From the NCBI GenBank assembly GCA_030824495.1, contig JAVBXP010000018.1, forward strand, positions 115,033 to 179,032: 64,000 nt of DNA, read 5' to 3'. The DNA is from a bacterium (GTDB lineage: Bacteria > Pseudomonadota > Alphaproteobacteria > Caulobacterales > Caulobacteraceae). The position numbers and the translations under genes are program-made. Under the pieces are notes generated by a model. That model was not told the origin of the DNA. It saw nothing but the letters and a program-made list of their open reading frames with translations, and did not search any database. Shown piece after piece: positions 1 to 10,928 of this stretch (position 1 is its first letter; every line of letters starts with the position of its first letter).

Positions 1-288
1 TTCGGGCGTGAAATCCCGATCGCCGACAGCGCCCAGCTGGCTGTGCAGACCGTGGCCGGCTCGTTCAAGCTGGGCCTGCAGTTGGCCGCTCCCGTGGTGG
101 TCTTCACGCTGGTCTTCAACATCGCCGCCGGTCTGGTCGGGCGGGTGATGCCGCAGTTCCAGGTGTTCTTCGTCGCCACGCCGTTGATCGTGCTGCTTGG
201 GCTTTCGGTCTTCGCCCTCAGCCTTGGGACCATTGGCATGGTCTGGCTCAACCGTTATCGCGAGCTCACCTCGCTGTTCCTAGGCTAG
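1..288 (+). CDS. fliR: Flagellar biosynthesis protein FliR, C-terminal part
   Basis: This is the last 95 residues of FliR, cut by the left edge of the window; the frame is open from base 1. FliR is an integral membrane part of the flagellar type III export gate (FliPQR). The visible part holds hydrophobic segments such as VVFTLVFNIAAGLVGRVMPQ and LIVLLGLSVFALSLGTIGMV, which is typical of the FliR C-terminus. The stop codon lies 4 bp before the flhB start, so the two are co-transcribed. The gene order fliR-flhB is the classical one, which supports the call. Confidence 0.9.
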   Translation, partial: FGREIPIADSAQLAVQTVAGSFKLGLQLAAPVVVFTLVFNIAAGLVGRVMPQFQVFFVATPLIVLLGLSVFALSLGTIGMVWLNRYRELTSLFLG

Positions 289-292
289 AGCG

Positions 293-1381
293 ATGGCGGA
301 AGAACAGGACGCAGCCTCTAAAACAGAAGAGGCGACACCCACCAAGCTCCAGAAGGCGCGGGAGAAGGGGGATGTCGCCAAGACCCCTGACCTCGCCGCC
401 CTGGCCTCGTTCTCCGGCGCTGCGGCGGTCATCGCCATCGCCGGCGGCTGGATGTCGCAGAACCTGGCCAGCGCGTTGCTGCCGTTCATCGCCCATCCGG
501 AAAGCATGAGCCTGGAGGGGCACGGGGCCATCGAGGTCGCCCGCGTCGCCGCCCGCGCCGCCGCGCCGCTGCTGATCACCGTCCTGGTCGTCGCCGCTGT
601 CATGGGGGTTGGCGGAAACCTCATCCAGACCGGGTTCATGTACAGCCCGGACAAGGTGAAGCCGGACTGGAAAAAGGTCTCGCCGATGGCCGGGCTGAAG
701 CGCCTGGTCGGGCTCGACAGCCTGATGCAGTTCGTGAAGTCGGTGGCCAAGATCGTCATGGTCGGTTGGGTCGGCTGGGTGGTGATGAAGCCCTACCTCC
801 ACCCGCTGCGCGAGCTGGCGGCGATGGAGCCGGCGGCGATGCTGCCGCTGCTGTCGGAGATTCTTCGCAAGCTGGTCTTCGCCACCGCCGCTCTGATGTT
901 GGCGATCGCCGGGCTCGACTGGTTCTGGCAGCGCCAGCGCTTCCTGAAGCGCATGCGGATGACCAAGGAAGAGCAGAAGGAAGAATACAAGAACTCGGAG
1001 GGCGACCCCCACTTCAAGGCCAAGCGCCGCCAGATCGCTATCCAGCGCTCGCGCAGCCGGATGATGGCGGCGGTTCCGAACGCGACCATGGTGGTGATGA
1101 ACCCGACCCACTTCGCCGTCGCGCTCAAGTACGAAGCTGGGGAAACGGCGGCTCCGCAGTGCGTCGCCAAGGGCATGGACGCCATCGCCTTGAAGATCCG
1201 CGCTCTCGCCGAAGAGCATGGCGTGCCGGTGATCGAGGACCCGCCGCTGGCCCGGGCCCTCTACGCCGCCGTCGAGCTCGACGAGTTCATTCCGCCCGCC
1301 CACTACGAAGCCGTAGCCAAGCTGATCGGCTTCATCATGAGCAACAGCGCCCGCGTGGTCGCAAATGCCCGTGGTCGCTGA
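293..1381 (+). CDS. flhB: Flagellar type III secretion protein FlhB
   Basis: FlhB is the substrate-specificity switch of the flagellar export apparatus: four membrane spans followed by a cytoplasmic domain that cleaves itself. The 362-residue protein starts with the typical acidic/basic stretch (EEQDAASKTEEATPTKLQKA), has hydrophobic spans in its first ~210 residues, and carries the autocleavage motif NPTH at residues 270-273. Length is normal for the family. It follows fliR by 4 bp and precedes cckA by about 76 bp to the preferred cckA start, so flagellar and cell-cycle genes may share a transcript. Confidence 0.96.
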   Translation: MAEEQDAASKTEEATPTKLQKAREKGDVAKTPDLAALASFSGAAAVIAIAGGWMSQNLASALLPFIAHPESMSLEGHGAIEVARVAARAAAPLLITVLVVAAVMGVGGNLIQTGFMYSPDKVKPDWKKVSPMAGLKRLVGLDSLMQFVKSVAKIVMVGWVGWVVMKPYLHPLRELAAMEPAAMLPLLSEILRKLVFATAALMLAIAGLDWFWQRQRFLKRMRMTKEEQKEEYKNSEGDPHFKAKRRQIAIQRSRSRMMAAVPNATMVVMNPTHFAVALKYEAGETAAPQCVAKGMDAIALKIRALAEEHGVPVIEDPPLARALYAAVELDEFIPPAHYEAVAKLIGFIMSNSARVVANARGR

Positions 1382-1457
1382 GAAATCGTGAGAAGATTGC
1401 GTGACTGATTCGCCGGAGGCCATCGCCTCTCCGTCTGGCATCAACCGAGGCCTCCCT

Positions 1458-3524
1458 ATGGCCAAGTCGTCGAACTCTGAGGGCGCTCGCCGCCGTTTCG
1501 ACCTGCTGACGGTGTTCGCGGCCCTGTGCTTCGTCGCCGCCGTGGGCTTTGCGGCCGTGCCCGCTATCCACGCTGGTCCTTCGACGCGCGCCGGCTTGAT
1601 GCTGCTGATCGGCCTGGCCGGCGTGGCGTGCCTGGGGCTGTTCGCCGTGCGCAATTCGGCCGCGCCGGCGCCGGCGGCTGAGCCGGGCGCCGATAAACTC
1701 ATCGATGCCCTGTCAGAGCCGGCGGCGATCGCCGCCGCCGATGGCCGCATCCATGCCGCCAACGCTTCGTGGCGGCTGGTGCTGGGCGCCGCCTCGCGCC
1801 TGCCCAAGGGCGGTCCCTCGGCGGCCAGCCTGTTTTCGGCCCTGACCGCTGCACGCCGTGGCGAAACCGCCCAGGCCTCTATCCGCAACAATGGTTCGGA
1901 GCATTCGGCCACCGTCGCCCCGCTGGGCGAGCGTCGCTTCCTGGTTCGCCTGGCCGAGCCTGCGCCCCTGGCCCTGCCGCGCGCCGCGGCCGAGGTGCTG
2001 GACGCCTTCAACACCGCCAAGCCGCCGCCACCCAAGGTGCTGGACGCATTCGCCGCCGCCTCGCCGTTTGGCGCGGCTTTGCTGGATGGCGAAGACCCCT
2101 TCGCCGCGACCATCGTCGAGGCCAATCCGACGCTGTCGGCCGTGGCCGGCGGCGGCGCGGCGGGCACGGTGTTCGGTGACCTGATCGATGCGGCGTCACG
2201 CGCCGATGCGACCCAGAAGCTGGCCGATGGTCACGTCGGCGCCCTGGAGGTCCGCCTCGCCTGCGACCAGGCCAAGGTCGCTCACCTCTACCTGTCCAAG
2301 ACCGACGGGCGTTGGGTGGCCTATCTGGTTGACGTTTCCGAGCAGAAGCAGATCGAACTGCAGCTATCGCAGAGCCAGAAGATGCAGGCCATCGGCCAGC
2401 TCGCCGGCGGCGTCGCGCACGACTTCAACAACTTGCTGACCGCGATCTTCATGCAGCTCGACGTGCTGGCTCAGCGCCATCCCGTCGGCGACCCTTCCTA
2501 TGAGGGGCTGAACGAGATCCGTTCGACCTCCGCGCGCGCCGCCGATCTGGTTCGCAAGCTTCTGGCCTTCTCGCGAAAGCAGACCGTCCAGCGCGAGACG
2601 CTCGACCTGGGCGAACTGATCAGCGAGTCCGAGGTGCTGCTGCGCCGCGTGCTCTACGAGGACGTGAAGCTCGACACCGAATACGGCCGCAACCTGCCGC
2701 ACGTCCGCGCGGACCGCAGCCAGATCGAGACGGCGGTGATGAACCTGGCCGTCAACGCCCGCGACGCTGTGCGCGCGCATGGCGGCGGGGTGGTCCGCAT
2801 CCGTCTGGCGCGCCTGACCCAGGACGAGGCCGTCGCCCACGGCTATCCCGCCGCCCAGGGCGACCAGGCGCTGATCGAGGTGTCCGACGACGGCCCCGGC
2901 ATCGCGCCCGACGTCATCGACAAGATCTTCGACCCCTTCTTCACCACCAAGCCGGTGGGCGAAGGCACGGGCCTGGGCCTGGCCACCGTCTACGGCATCG
3001 TCAAGCAGTCGGACGGCTGGATCAGCGTGGCCTCGAAGGCCGGCGAAGGCGCGGCGTTCCGCATCTTCCTGCCGGTGCACGTGCCCAGCGCCTCGGCTCC
3101 GGCCTTGGTCCCAGTGGTCAAGGCGCCGCCGAAGGCCCGCGACCTGTCGGGCGCCGGCCGCATCCTGTTCGTCGAGGACGAAGACGCCGTGCGCGGCGTG
3201 GCGGCCAAGCTGCTGCGGGCGCGCGGCTATGAGGTGATCGAGGCCGCTTCCGGCGAGGAAGCCCTGGAACTGGCCGAGGAATTTGCCGGCAAGATCGACC
3301 TGATGATCTCCGATGTGGTCATGCCCGGCATGCAGGGCCCTGATTTGCTGAAGCACGCCCGGATCTACCTCGCTGGCGCGCCGGTGATGTTCATTTCCGG
3401 CTATGCCGAGGCTGAGTTCTCGAACCTGCTGGAAGGCGAGGAAAACGTTTCATTCCTGCCCAAGCCGATCGACATCAAGACGTTGGCCGAGCGCGTGAAG
3501 CAGGAACTTCAGAAGGCCGCCTGA
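1458..3524 (+). CDS. cckA: Hybrid sensor histidine kinase CckA (cell-cycle kinase)
   Basis: CckA starts the phosphorelay through ChpT to CtrA and CpdR that controls the Caulobacter cell cycle. The 688-residue protein has two N-terminal membrane spans, PAS-like sensor regions, a HisKA domain with the phospho-acceptor motif [10 protein letters not shown] (His 321), an HATPase domain with the N box NARDAV and [11 protein letters not shown], and a C-terminal receiver with phospho-Asp about 619 (ISDVVMPG). An upstream GTG at 1401 is also in frame, but the ATG at 1458 has GAGG seven bases upstream, and it puts the histidine at 321, close to His 322 as I recall it for C. crescentus. Location after flhB fits the genus. 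Confidence 0.95.
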   Translation: MAKSSNSEGARRRFDLLTVFAALCFVAAVGFAAVPAIHAGPSTRAGLMLLIGLAGVACLGLFAVRNSAAPAPAAEPGADKLIDALSEPAAIAAADGRIHAANASWRLVLGAASRLPKGGPSAASLFSALTAARRGETAQASIRNNGSEHSATVAPLGERRFLVRLAEPAPLALPRAAAEVLDAFNTAKPPPPKVLDAFAAASPFGAALLDGEDPFAATIVEANPTLSAVAGGGAAGTVFGDLIDAASRADATQKLADGHVGALEVRLACDQAKVAHLYLSKTDGRWVAYLVDVSEQKQIELQLSQSQKMQAIGQLAGGVAHDFNNLLTAIFMQLDVLAQRHPVGDPSYEGLNEIRSTSARAADLVRKLLAFSRKQTVQRETLDLGELISESEVLLRRVLYEDVKLDTEYGRNLPHVRADRSQIETAVMNLAVNARDAVRAHGGGVVRIRLARLTQDEAVAHGYPAAQGDQALIEVSDDGPGIAPDVIDKIFDPFFTTKPVGEGTGLGLATVYGIVKQSDGWISVASKAGEGAAFRIFLPVHVPSASAPALVPVVKAPPKARDLSGAGRILFVEDEDAVRGVAAKLLRARGYEVIEAASGEEALELAEEFAGKIDLMISDVVMPGMQGPDLLKHARIYLAGAPVMFISGYAEAEFSNLLEGEENVSFLPKPIDIKTLAERVKQELQKAA

Positions 3525-3573
3525 CGTATTCACCGATTGGCCTTGGGCCGCCGAGGAGTGCTAAGCGAGCTTC

Positions 3574-4500
3574 ATGCAGGGATTTGAAACCGAGCTTACC
3601 GAACGTCTGCGTCAGACCGTGACGACGGACGAGGACGTCCTCCACAAGTTCATCAACGCCGCAGGCGACCTGGCCGTGAACCTCGTCGTCGCGGTCATCA
3701 TCATGACCGTCACATGGTGGGCGGCGGGCTGGGCTTCGCGGCTGGTGCGGCGCCTTATCGCCCGCGTCCACGGGGGCGGCCCCCCCGATGTCACCCTGCA
3801 GAGCTTCGCCGGCTCGATGACGCGCTATTTCGTCATGGTCGTCGGATTCGTCGCCGTGTTGCAGCAGCTCGGCGTACAAACCACGTCGATCCTCGCGGTC
3901 CTGGGCGCCGCCTCGCTGGCGGTCGGTCTGGCCCTGCAAGGCACGCTCAGCAACGTCGCCGCCGGCGTCATGCTGCTGTTGTTTCGCCCCTACCGCGTCG
4001 GCGACACGGTCGAGATCGGCGGCCGCACGGGAACGGTGAAGATGCTCGACCTCTTCGTCACCGAACTGGCGACCCCCGATAATCTCAAGGTCGTGCTGCC
4101 GAACGGCAAGGTGTTCGGCGATGTCATCGTCAACACCAGCTATCACAGCCGTCGCCGGGTCGATGCCGTGTTCCGCGTCGACAACAAGCGCGATGTCCCG
4201 GCGCTGCTGGCCGGCCTCAAGGCGCGCGCCGAGGCTAATCCCTTGATCCTTAAAGACCCCGAGCCGAGCGTCGAGGTGACTGGTCTGTCCGAGGCCTTTG
4301 TCGAGGGCGCGGTCCGAGCTTGGGTGGAAAGTGGAGACTTCGGCGTTGTGAAGGCGGATCTACTGCTCGCGGCCAGGCTGCTGGCCGACGGCGCCGATGA
4401 GGCGCTGCCGCCCTTGCCCAAGCCGCACGTGAAGGGGCCTCCCGCGCCGCGGAAGAAGCGCCCCTCGATTCGCGACCGCCTGAAGCATCCTAACGCGTAG
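3574..4500 (+). CDS. Small-conductance mechanosensitive channel, MscS family
   Basis: MscS-family channels open under membrane tension and release osmolytes during hypo-osmotic shock. The 308-residue protein has three predicted membrane spans (about residues 30-55, 80-100 and 105-135). The third is the Gly/Ala-rich pore helix, with GAASLAVGLALQGTLSN followed by FRPYRVGD, the family hallmark. A beta domain (EIGGRTGTV) and an alpha/beta C-terminal domain follow. The tail (PPAPRKKRPSIRDRLK) is basic and variable. Its 3' end overlaps the convergent FAD oxidoreductase gene by 11 bp, so the two share terminal sequence. Confidence 0.92.
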   Translation: MQGFETELTERLRQTVTTDEDVLHKFINAAGDLAVNLVVAVIIMTVTWWAAGWASRLVRRLIARVHGGGPPDVTLQSFAGSMTRYFVMVVGFVAVLQQLGVQTTSILAVLGAASLAVGLALQGTLSNVAAGVMLLLFRPYRVGDTVEIGGRTGTVKMLDLFVTELATPDNLKVVLPNGKVFGDVIVNTSYHSRRRVDAVFRVDNKRDVPALLAGLKARAEANPLILKDPEPSVEVTGLSEAFVEGAVRAWVESGDFGVVKADLLLAARLLADGADEALPPLPKPHVKGPPAPRKKRPSIRDRLKHPNA

Positions 4501-5704
4501 CGAGCACCGTCCGCGCGGCGGCGACGCCGCTCGCAAAGGCGCCTTGCAGGAGATAGCCGCCGGTCGGCGCCTCCCAGTCCAGCATCTCGCCGACGGCGTA
4601 AACGCCAGGGATGGCGCGCAGCATCAGGCCTTCGTCCAGGCTGGGCAGGCTCACGCCGCCGGCGGTCGAGATCGCCCGGTCTATGGGGCGCACGGCCCCC
4701 AGCGTGATCGGCGTCGATTTGATCGCGCGGGCCAGGGCGCCGGCGTCCTTCGGCAGTTCGACGCCGTGGCCTTCACGCAGCAGATTGATCTCGGCCGGCG
4801 TCAGGCTGGCTGTCTTGCGCAGAAGATTGGTCGTCGACTGACCGCTGACCACCTTGTGCAACCGATCGGCCAGTTTGGGGCGGCTGACATCGGGGCGCAG
4901 GTCCACCTCGAGCACCGCAGAACCATCGCGTGCGATCGCGGCCCGCAGATCGGCCGACAGCGCGTAGATCGCGCCGCCCTCGATCCCATAGTCGGCGATC
5001 ATCGCCTCGCCCCGAACCGTGCGGTCGCCGAAGCTGAGCGCGATGTTCTTCAGCGGATGGCCGGCGAAGCGGGTGCGGAACACCTCGCTCCAGGCGACGT
5101 CGAAGCCGCTGTTAGCGGGCTGGAACGGCGCAAGTTCCACGCCGCGCTCGGCCAGGGCCTGCGTCCATGCGCCGTTGGAGCCCAGGCGAGGCCAGCTAGC
5201 ACCGCCCAGGGCCAGGATGGTCGCGTCCGGGCGCGCGGTCTCGATGTTGGCGTCATCGAGCGCGAAGATCAGGTCGCCAGCCTCGTTCCAACCGCGCCAG
5301 TCGTGCCGGGCGCGGAACTCCACACCCTGGGCGGTCAGCCGCGCCAGCCACGCGCGCAGCAGGGGCGAGGCCTTCAGAGCGCGCGGGAAGATCCGGCCGC
5401 TGGAGCCCATGAAGGTCTCCTGGCCCAGGCCCTCGGCCCAGGCGATCAGGTCGGCCGGGGTGAAGGCCTCAAGCAGCGGCCGCAGCTGCTGCGCCTGAGC
5501 GCCGTAGCGGGTGACGAAGGTCTCGAAGTCTTCGGAGTGGGTCAGGTTCAGGCCGCCGCGACCGGCCATCAGGAACTTGCGGCCGAGCGTCGGCATGCGG
5601 TCGTAGACAGTGACGGCGAGGCCGGCGGCGCTCAGCACCTCAGCGGCCATCAGGCCAGCCGGGCCGCCGCCGATGACGGCGACATTTTCAATTCGTTGGG
5701 TCAT
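4490..5704 (-). CDS. FAD-dependent oxidoreductase, HI0933/YhiN family
   Basis: This is a Rossmann-fold flavoprotein of the HI0933/BaiN-like family (COG2081); the physiological substrate is generally unknown. The 404 residues begin with the dinucleotide-binding motif GGGPAGLMAAEVLSAAG (residues about 11-27). Then come the family-typical KFLMAGRGGLNLTHSE, GGASWPRLGSNG and, near the C-terminus, GVYAVGEMLDWEAPTGGYLL, the FAD-closing motif. The length fits the family. It is convergent with the MscS gene. The next gene upstream (5747-6130) has the same orientation with a 42-bp gap, so a two-gene transcript is possible. Confidence 0.9.
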   Translation of the reverse strand: MTQRIENVAVIGGGPAGLMAAEVLSAAGLAVTVYDRMPTLGRKFLMAGRGGLNLTHSEDFETFVTRYGAQAQQLRPLLEAFTPADLIAWAEGLGQETFMGSSGRIFPRALKASPLLRAWLARLTAQGVEFRARHDWRGWNEAGDLIFALDDANIETARPDATILALGGASWPRLGSNGAWTQALAERGVELAPFQPANSGFDVAWSEVFRTRFAGHPLKNIALSFGDRTVRGEAMIADYGIEGGAIYALSADLRAAIARDGSAVLEVDLRPDVSRPKLADRLHKVVSGQSTTNLLRKTASLTPAEINLLREGHGVELPKDAGALARAIKSTPITLGAVRPIDRAISTAGGVSLPSLDEGLMLRAIPGVYAVGEMLDWEAPTGGYLLQGAFASGVAAARTVLATR

Positions 5705-5746
5705 GGCGGCAGGTCACGCGCCTATTTGGCCCTCAATGTCCAGCGA

Positions 5747-6130
5747 TTAGGGCGCGAAGCTCGATCTGGCCTTCACACCCCAGTGGCCGTTTTCACAGGT
5801 GATCACATAGATGGAGTCGAAGCCGCCGATCACCGAGCCGTCCTTGCGGTAGCGGGTGAAGCGCGTGTCCAGATGGACCTTGTCGGCGCCGGCGTGAATG
5901 ACCTCGCGACGCTCCCAGGCCGAGTGGTCCCAGTCCGACAGCGGGCCGCGCTCGAACATCTGCGGCTGATGATAGCCCGGCTCGATCACCGCCAGGGTGT
6001 TGGAGGCCAGGCGGATGCTGGGAAAGTTGAAGGTCGCTTCGAACGCCGGTAGGTCCCGGGCGTTGAACGCGGTCATGAAGGCGTCGGTCACGGCCAGGGC
6101 CGCGGCGATCTCAGTCTCGTAAGCAGGCAT
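5747..6130 (-). CDS. Small NTF2/SnoaL-like hypothetical protein
   Basis: The 127-residue protein has a single alpha+beta domain that reads like an NTF2/SnoaL fold: an N-terminal helix containing AVTDAFMTAFNARDLPAFEATFNFP, then alternating strands, ending in NGHWGVKARSSFAP. Members of this fold are often small hydrolases, isomerases or ligand binders, and no catalytic residues can be assigned here. A further ATG lies 30 bases upstream, but the chosen ATG has GGGAG five bases before it. It probably shares a transcript with the FAD oxidoreductase that follows it. Function unknown. Confidence 0.75.
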   Translation of the reverse strand: MPAYETEIAAALAVTDAFMTAFNARDLPAFEATFNFPSIRLASNTLAVIEPGYHQPQMFERGPLSDWDHSAWERREVIHAGADKVHLDTRFTRYRKDGSVIGGFDSIYVITCENGHWGVKARSSFAP

Positions 6131-6312
6131 CTGAACTCCCTCTTTGGGCAAGCTTGCCATGCTCTGTGCGGTTAAAAACAGCGGTTTCCGCCCTGCGGCC
6201 CTTCCGCACCAGTTAATGAATTCCTTGCTGCAAGGCTTGCCGTAACGTCTTGCTTGGCCTCTAAGGCGCGCCCGCGCGTTCTTTTTGTGTGGCGCGAACC
6301 GACAGGACGACT

Positions 6313-8223
6313 ATGGCCTTCCCCGACATCCATCCCGCCTTGGCGCGCGCGCTCGCGAGCCACGGCTACGCCGAACCCACCCCCGTTCAAGAGGCGGTGC
6401 TCACCGAAGAGGCCGCCGGCCGCGACCTGCTGGTCTCGGCCCAGACCGGCTCGGGCAAGACGGTGGCCTTCGGCCTGGCCGCCGGCCCGACCCTGCTGGG
6501 CGATGAAGCCCGCTTCGGCAAGCCGGGCGCCCCGCTGGCCCTGGTGATCGCCCCGACCCGCGAACTGGCCATCCAGGTCAGCCGCGAGCTGACCTGGCTC
6601 TACGCCGACTCTGGCGCGAAGGTGGAAACCTGCGTCGGCGGCATGGATCCGCGCCGCGAGAAATTCGCGCTGCAGGACGGCGTCCACATCCTGGTCGGTA
6701 CGCCGGGCCGTCTGAAGGACCACCTTGAGCGCGGCAATCTCGATCTGGGCTCGCTGCGCGTCCTCGTCCTCGACGAGGCCGACGAGATGCTCGACATGGG
6801 CTTCCGCGAAGACCTTGAGGAGATCCTCGATTCCTCGCCGGTCGACCGTCGCACCTTGCTGTTCTCGGCCACCATCGCCAAGGACATCGCGGCCCTGGCC
6901 AAGCGCTACCAGAAAAACGCCCTGCGCGTCGACACCGTGCGTCGCGACGAGCCGCACGGCGATATCGAATACCGCGCCATCCGCGTGGCGCCGAACGAGA
7001 TCGAGTTGGCCGTCGTCAACGTGCTGCGCTTCTACGAATCCGCCCGCGCCCTGGTGTTCTGCAACACGCGTGAAGGCGTGCGCCATATGCACGCCGCGCT
7101 GCGTGAGCGCGGCTTCGCCGTCGTCGGTCTGTCCGGCGAACTTGGCCAGCGTGAACGTTCGGAGGCCCTGCAAGCGCTGCGCGACGGTCACGCCCGGGTG
7201 TGCGTCGCCACCGACGTCGCCGCCCGTGGCCTCGACCTGCCCGACCTCGGCCTGGTGATCCACGCCGACATTCCGATCAACAAGCCGGGCCTGCTGCACC
7301 GTTCGGGCCGGACGGGCCGCGCGGGCAAGAAGGGCATTTCCGTCCTGCTGGTCTCCTACACTCGTCGCCGCAAGGCCGAGCAACTGCTGGCCTCGGCCGG
7401 CGTCGACGCCCATTGGCAAGGTCCGCCGACCGCCGACGAAATCCGCGCCAAGGATCAGGCACGCCTGCTGGAAGACCCGATCCTGACCGAACCAATGGCG
7501 GAGGAAGACCTCGCCCTGGCCAAGCTGGTGCTGGAGAACCGCAGCGCCGAAGAGGTCGCGGCGGCCCTGATCCGTCTGCACCGTCAGCGCCTGCCCGCGG
7601 CGGAAGAGCTCTACGACGATGCGCGTATGCGCGACTCCCAGAGCCGCGATCGCGAGCGTCCGCAGCGCGACCGCTATGACCCTAGCGACCGCGAGGGCGG
7701 CCCGGTCGGCCGCCCGCCGCGCCTCGCGCCGGAGGACGTCTCCTGGTTCCGCATCAGCGTCGGGCGCGACAAGAACGCCGACCCCAAGTGGCTGATCCCG
7801 ATGATTTGCCGCCTGGGCCACGTCACCAAGAAGGACATCGGCTCGATCAAGATCTTCGATCGCGAGACGAAGTTCGAGATCTCCAAGGAAGCCGAACCGA
7901 AGTTCTCGGCCGCCGTGAAGGCGACCGTGGCCGACGAGATCAAGATCGAACCTTCGTCGCCTCCCGGTGGTCCGACCTCGCCGCCGCGTGGCGGCCCGAA
8001 CCGCAAGGGTCCGCCGAGCGGCGATCGTCCGTTCCGCAAGGGACCTCCGGGCGAAGCCAAGCCTGCGTTCCGTAAGGGCCCGCCCGGCGAAGATCGTCCG
8101 CCCTTCCGCAAGGGTCCGCCGCGCGACGGCGCTAAGCCGGCCTTCAAGGGGCCTCCTAGCGCGCCTGGCCCGAAGGCCGGCAAGCCGCCGTGGAAGAAAA
8201 AGGGCAACGACGAGCGCCGCTAG
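6313..8223 (+). CDS. DEAD-box ATP-dependent RNA helicase with DbpA-type C-terminal domain
   Basis: The 636-residue protein unwinds RNA duplexes, probably in ribosome assembly or cold adaptation. Its motifs occur in order: AQTGSGKT (Walker A), PTRELA, GTPGRL, LDEADEML, FSATIA, then the second RecA domain with ATDVAARGLD and HRSGRTGRAGK. Around residues 480-545 a DbpA-like RNA-binding domain (WFRISVGRDKNADPKW) appears. The tail is a low-complexity set of degenerate repeats of the form FRKGPPG (about residues 555-620), a likely RNA-binding extension. ATG 6313 is preferred over GTG 6289 because of AGGAC just upstream. Confidence 0.95.
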   Translation: MAFPDIHPALARALASHGYAEPTPVQEAVLTEEAAGRDLLVSAQTGSGKTVAFGLAAGPTLLGDEARFGKPGAPLALVIAPTRELAIQVSRELTWLYADSGAKVETCVGGMDPRREKFALQDGVHILVGTPGRLKDHLERGNLDLGSLRVLVLDEADEMLDMGFREDLEEILDSSPVDRRTLLFSATIAKDIAALAKRYQKNALRVDTVRRDEPHGDIEYRAIRVAPNEIELAVVNVLRFYESARALVFCNTREGVRHMHAALRERGFAVVGLSGELGQRERSEALQALRDGHARVCVATDVAARGLDLPDLGLVIHADIPINKPGLLHRSGRTGRAGKKGISVLLVSYTRRRKAEQLLASAGVDAHWQGPPTADEIRAKDQARLLEDPILTEPMAEEDLALAKLVLENRSAEEVAAALIRLHRQRLPAAEELYDDARMRDSQSRDRERPQRDRYDPSDREGGPVGRPPRLAPEDVSWFRISVGRDKNADPKWLIPMICRLGHVTKKDIGSIKIFDRETKFEISKEAEPKFSAAVKATVADEIKIEPSSPPGGPTSPPRGGPNRKGPPSGDRPFRKGPPGEAKPAFRKGPPGEDRPPFRKGPPRDGAKPAFKGPPSAPGPKAGKPPWKKKGNDERR

Positions 8224-8253
8224 GCGTCTTCGTCCGGTCACAAACTCATAGCT

Positions 8254-8280
8254 AGGATCGCTGCGTTCCGCGGCGATCCT
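8254..8280 (+). terminator. Stem-loop after the RNA helicase gene
   Basis: An 8-bp perfect stem (AGGATCGC / GCGATCCT) extends by a G-T wobble and three more pairs to a tight loop, 30 bp after the helicase stop. No T-run follows, so it may be an RNA-stabilising 3' structure or a weak terminator rather than a full intrinsic terminator. Confidence 0.4.
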
Positions 8281-8340
8281 GCGTTGTGATTCGCGCCGGT
8301 ATTCGGAACCTCAAGGTCTGCACCCAGAGGACATGGCGAC

Positions 8341-9093
8341 GTGTCACGCCAGACGACCGAGGTTGAGACGCAAGGCCGCAAAATCCTGCGGGCCTTCGCG
8401 CGTTGGACGCCAGCGCTCCTGTTGATCGTCGCAACGGCCTGGCTCTACGCCAGCGGTATGGCGACGGACATCTCGCTCGACAATCTCCAGGCCCACGAGA
8501 TCCGGTTGCGAGCGGAAGTGGCGGCCAATCCGTTGCTGAGCCTGGCGGTCTTCACCGCGCTCTATGCGGTGGCGACGGCGGCCTTCGTCCCGGTGGGCCT
8601 GGTCATGATGTTGGCGGGCGGCTTCCTGTTCGGGCCACTGATCGGCACGTTCGCGACGGTCGTTGGATCCACGGGTGGGGCGATCATGGCCTACCTCGCC
8701 GCCCGGTTCGCGGCGGGCGACTACATCCGCAATCGCCTGGCGACCGGGCGGCTGCGAAAGCTCGTCGAGGGCTTCGAGCGCGCGCCCTTCGGTTACCTTC
8801 TGACCCTGCGGCTGGTGCCGCTCAGTCCGTTCGGCCTGGTGAATGTCGCCGCCGGCTGCGCGCGTGCGCCGTTCCGCGCCTATGTCGCGGCGACGGTGGT
8901 CGGGGCCATCCCATATTCGCTGATCTACAGCTATCTGGGCGATGGGCTGGGCGAGGCGTTCCTGGCCAGCCGCACGCCGACCGCCTCGATCCTCCTGACG
9001 CCCGATATCGCCTGGCCGCTGGCCGCGCTGATGGTGATTTCGCTGCTGGCGGCGCGCTTCGGCCGGCGCGAGCGTACGGGGCGCATCGCTTAG
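8341..9093 (+). CDS. TVP38/TMEM64 (VTT domain) membrane protein
   Basis: This 250-residue integral membrane protein belongs to the VTT/SNARE-associated (DedA-like) superfamily. It has about five hydrophobic segments; the core region AGGFLFGPLIGTFATVVGS followed by GAIMAYLAARF is the re-entrant signature of the family, and RLVPLSPFGLVNVAAG is the second conserved block. Family members have been linked to lipid flipping and membrane homeostasis, but this protein's specific role is not evident. The start is GTG with a GAGG about nine bases upstream. A separate gene follows after about 60 bp. Confidence 0.88.
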   Translation: MSRQTTEVETQGRKILRAFARWTPALLLIVATAWLYASGMATDISLDNLQAHEIRLRAEVAANPLLSLAVFTALYAVATAAFVPVGLVMMLAGGFLFGPLIGTFATVVGSTGGAIMAYLAARFAAGDYIRNRLATGRLRKLVEGFERAPFGYLLTLRLVPLSPFGLVNVAAGCARAPFRAYVAATVVGAIPYSLIYSYLGDGLGEAFLASRTPTASILLTPDIAWPLAALMVISLLAARFGRRERTGRIA

Positions 9094-9154
9094 GGCCCTC
9101 GACTTCCCCTACGGCCCGGCCGCATGATCCCGGCCGCTTAGGGAAGGGAACGTC

Positions 9155-10171
<1,017 letters not shown>

Positions 10172-10189
10172 GCGGACACGCGACGGCGC

Positions 10190-10741
10190 TCAGCGGGCGG
10201 GCTGACCGACTTTCAGTTGGGCGATCACCGCGGCGGCGTCGGCTGTCGGTGGTCGTTCGATGCGTTGGTAATCGCGTCCATCGAGCGTGCGGGTGACAAG
10301 CCGCGCTTCATAGAGTTCACGCCGCAGCAGGGCATGATCGCCGAAGTCGTGCAGGCCGCGCAGGACTTCGCTGATCTCGCGCTCGGTGAACATCTGCCGG
10401 GGCGGCAACTGTGACCACAGCCCCCAGAGCGCAAGCACCTGATCGCCGCGTTTGGCGGGCCACCGCATCAGGCGGCCGTCCGGGGCGAAGCAGCGTCCGG
10501 TCCGTTCGACCGCACGTATATCGATTGGGGGCGCCGCCTCCACGGCGGCAAGGGCCGTCGTTGGCGCGGCGTCGGCTTGCGCCCGGAGCTGCTGGAAGTT
10601 CCGGCAACCAATCGACCGGGCCAGCATGTTCAGCAGTTCGACGTGGCCGGGCACGGTGTCGTGGTTGGCGAGCTGGGCGCGCAACGAACGCGCCAGGCCG
10701 GAGATGTCGGAGGTTTGAAACGGTATCGCGGTTCTAGACAT
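10190..10741 (-). CDS. DUF2087-domain protein with N-terminal glyoxalase-like module
   Basis: The 183-residue protein has two parts. Residues 1-60 resemble a module that precedes some glyoxalase-superfamily proteins (PGHVELLNMLARSIGCRNFQ). The C-terminal ~90 residues (GRLMRWPAKRGDQVLALWGL ... RRELYEARLVTRTLDGRDY) look like DUF2087, a winged-helix-like domain often found in transcriptional regulators. The longer frame extends 54 bases upstream, but the chosen ATG has GGGAGAG five bases before it. A DNA-binding role is plausible but not shown. Confidence 0.75.
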   Translation of the reverse strand: MSRTAIPFQTSDISGLARSLRAQLANHDTVPGHVELLNMLARSIGCRNFQQLRAQADAAPTTALAAVEAAPPIDIRAVERTGRCFAPDGRLMRWPAKRGDQVLALWGLWSQLPPRQMFTEREISEVLRGLHDFGDHALLRRELYEARLVTRTLDGRDYQRIERPPTADAAAVIAQLKVGQPAR

Positions 10742-10928
10742 GGTCTCTCCCTGCGTGCCGAGGGATGAACGGTGATCGCCATTCCGAGCTGGCACGGGAA
10801 AGAGGTGTCAGTCGAGGAAGTCTGAGCAGGTTTAGCTTGCCCTCGCGGGCGGCGATGCCTCGGTGAACTGCGGACCGGGAGAACGTCGATAGGCCGGCGC
10901 CGGTAGAGCGTCAAGCCTGGTCAGCGTC

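Noticed and set aside
1401..1457. Longer CckA start at GTG 1401
   Set aside because: It adds 19 residues not needed for the family, and the ATG at 1458 has a better SD and gives the expected histidine position.
6172..8241. A 689-codon antisense frame opposite the RNA helicase
   Set aside because: The helicase on the plus strand carries every expected motif; the antisense product is an Arg/Gly/Ala-rich shadow.
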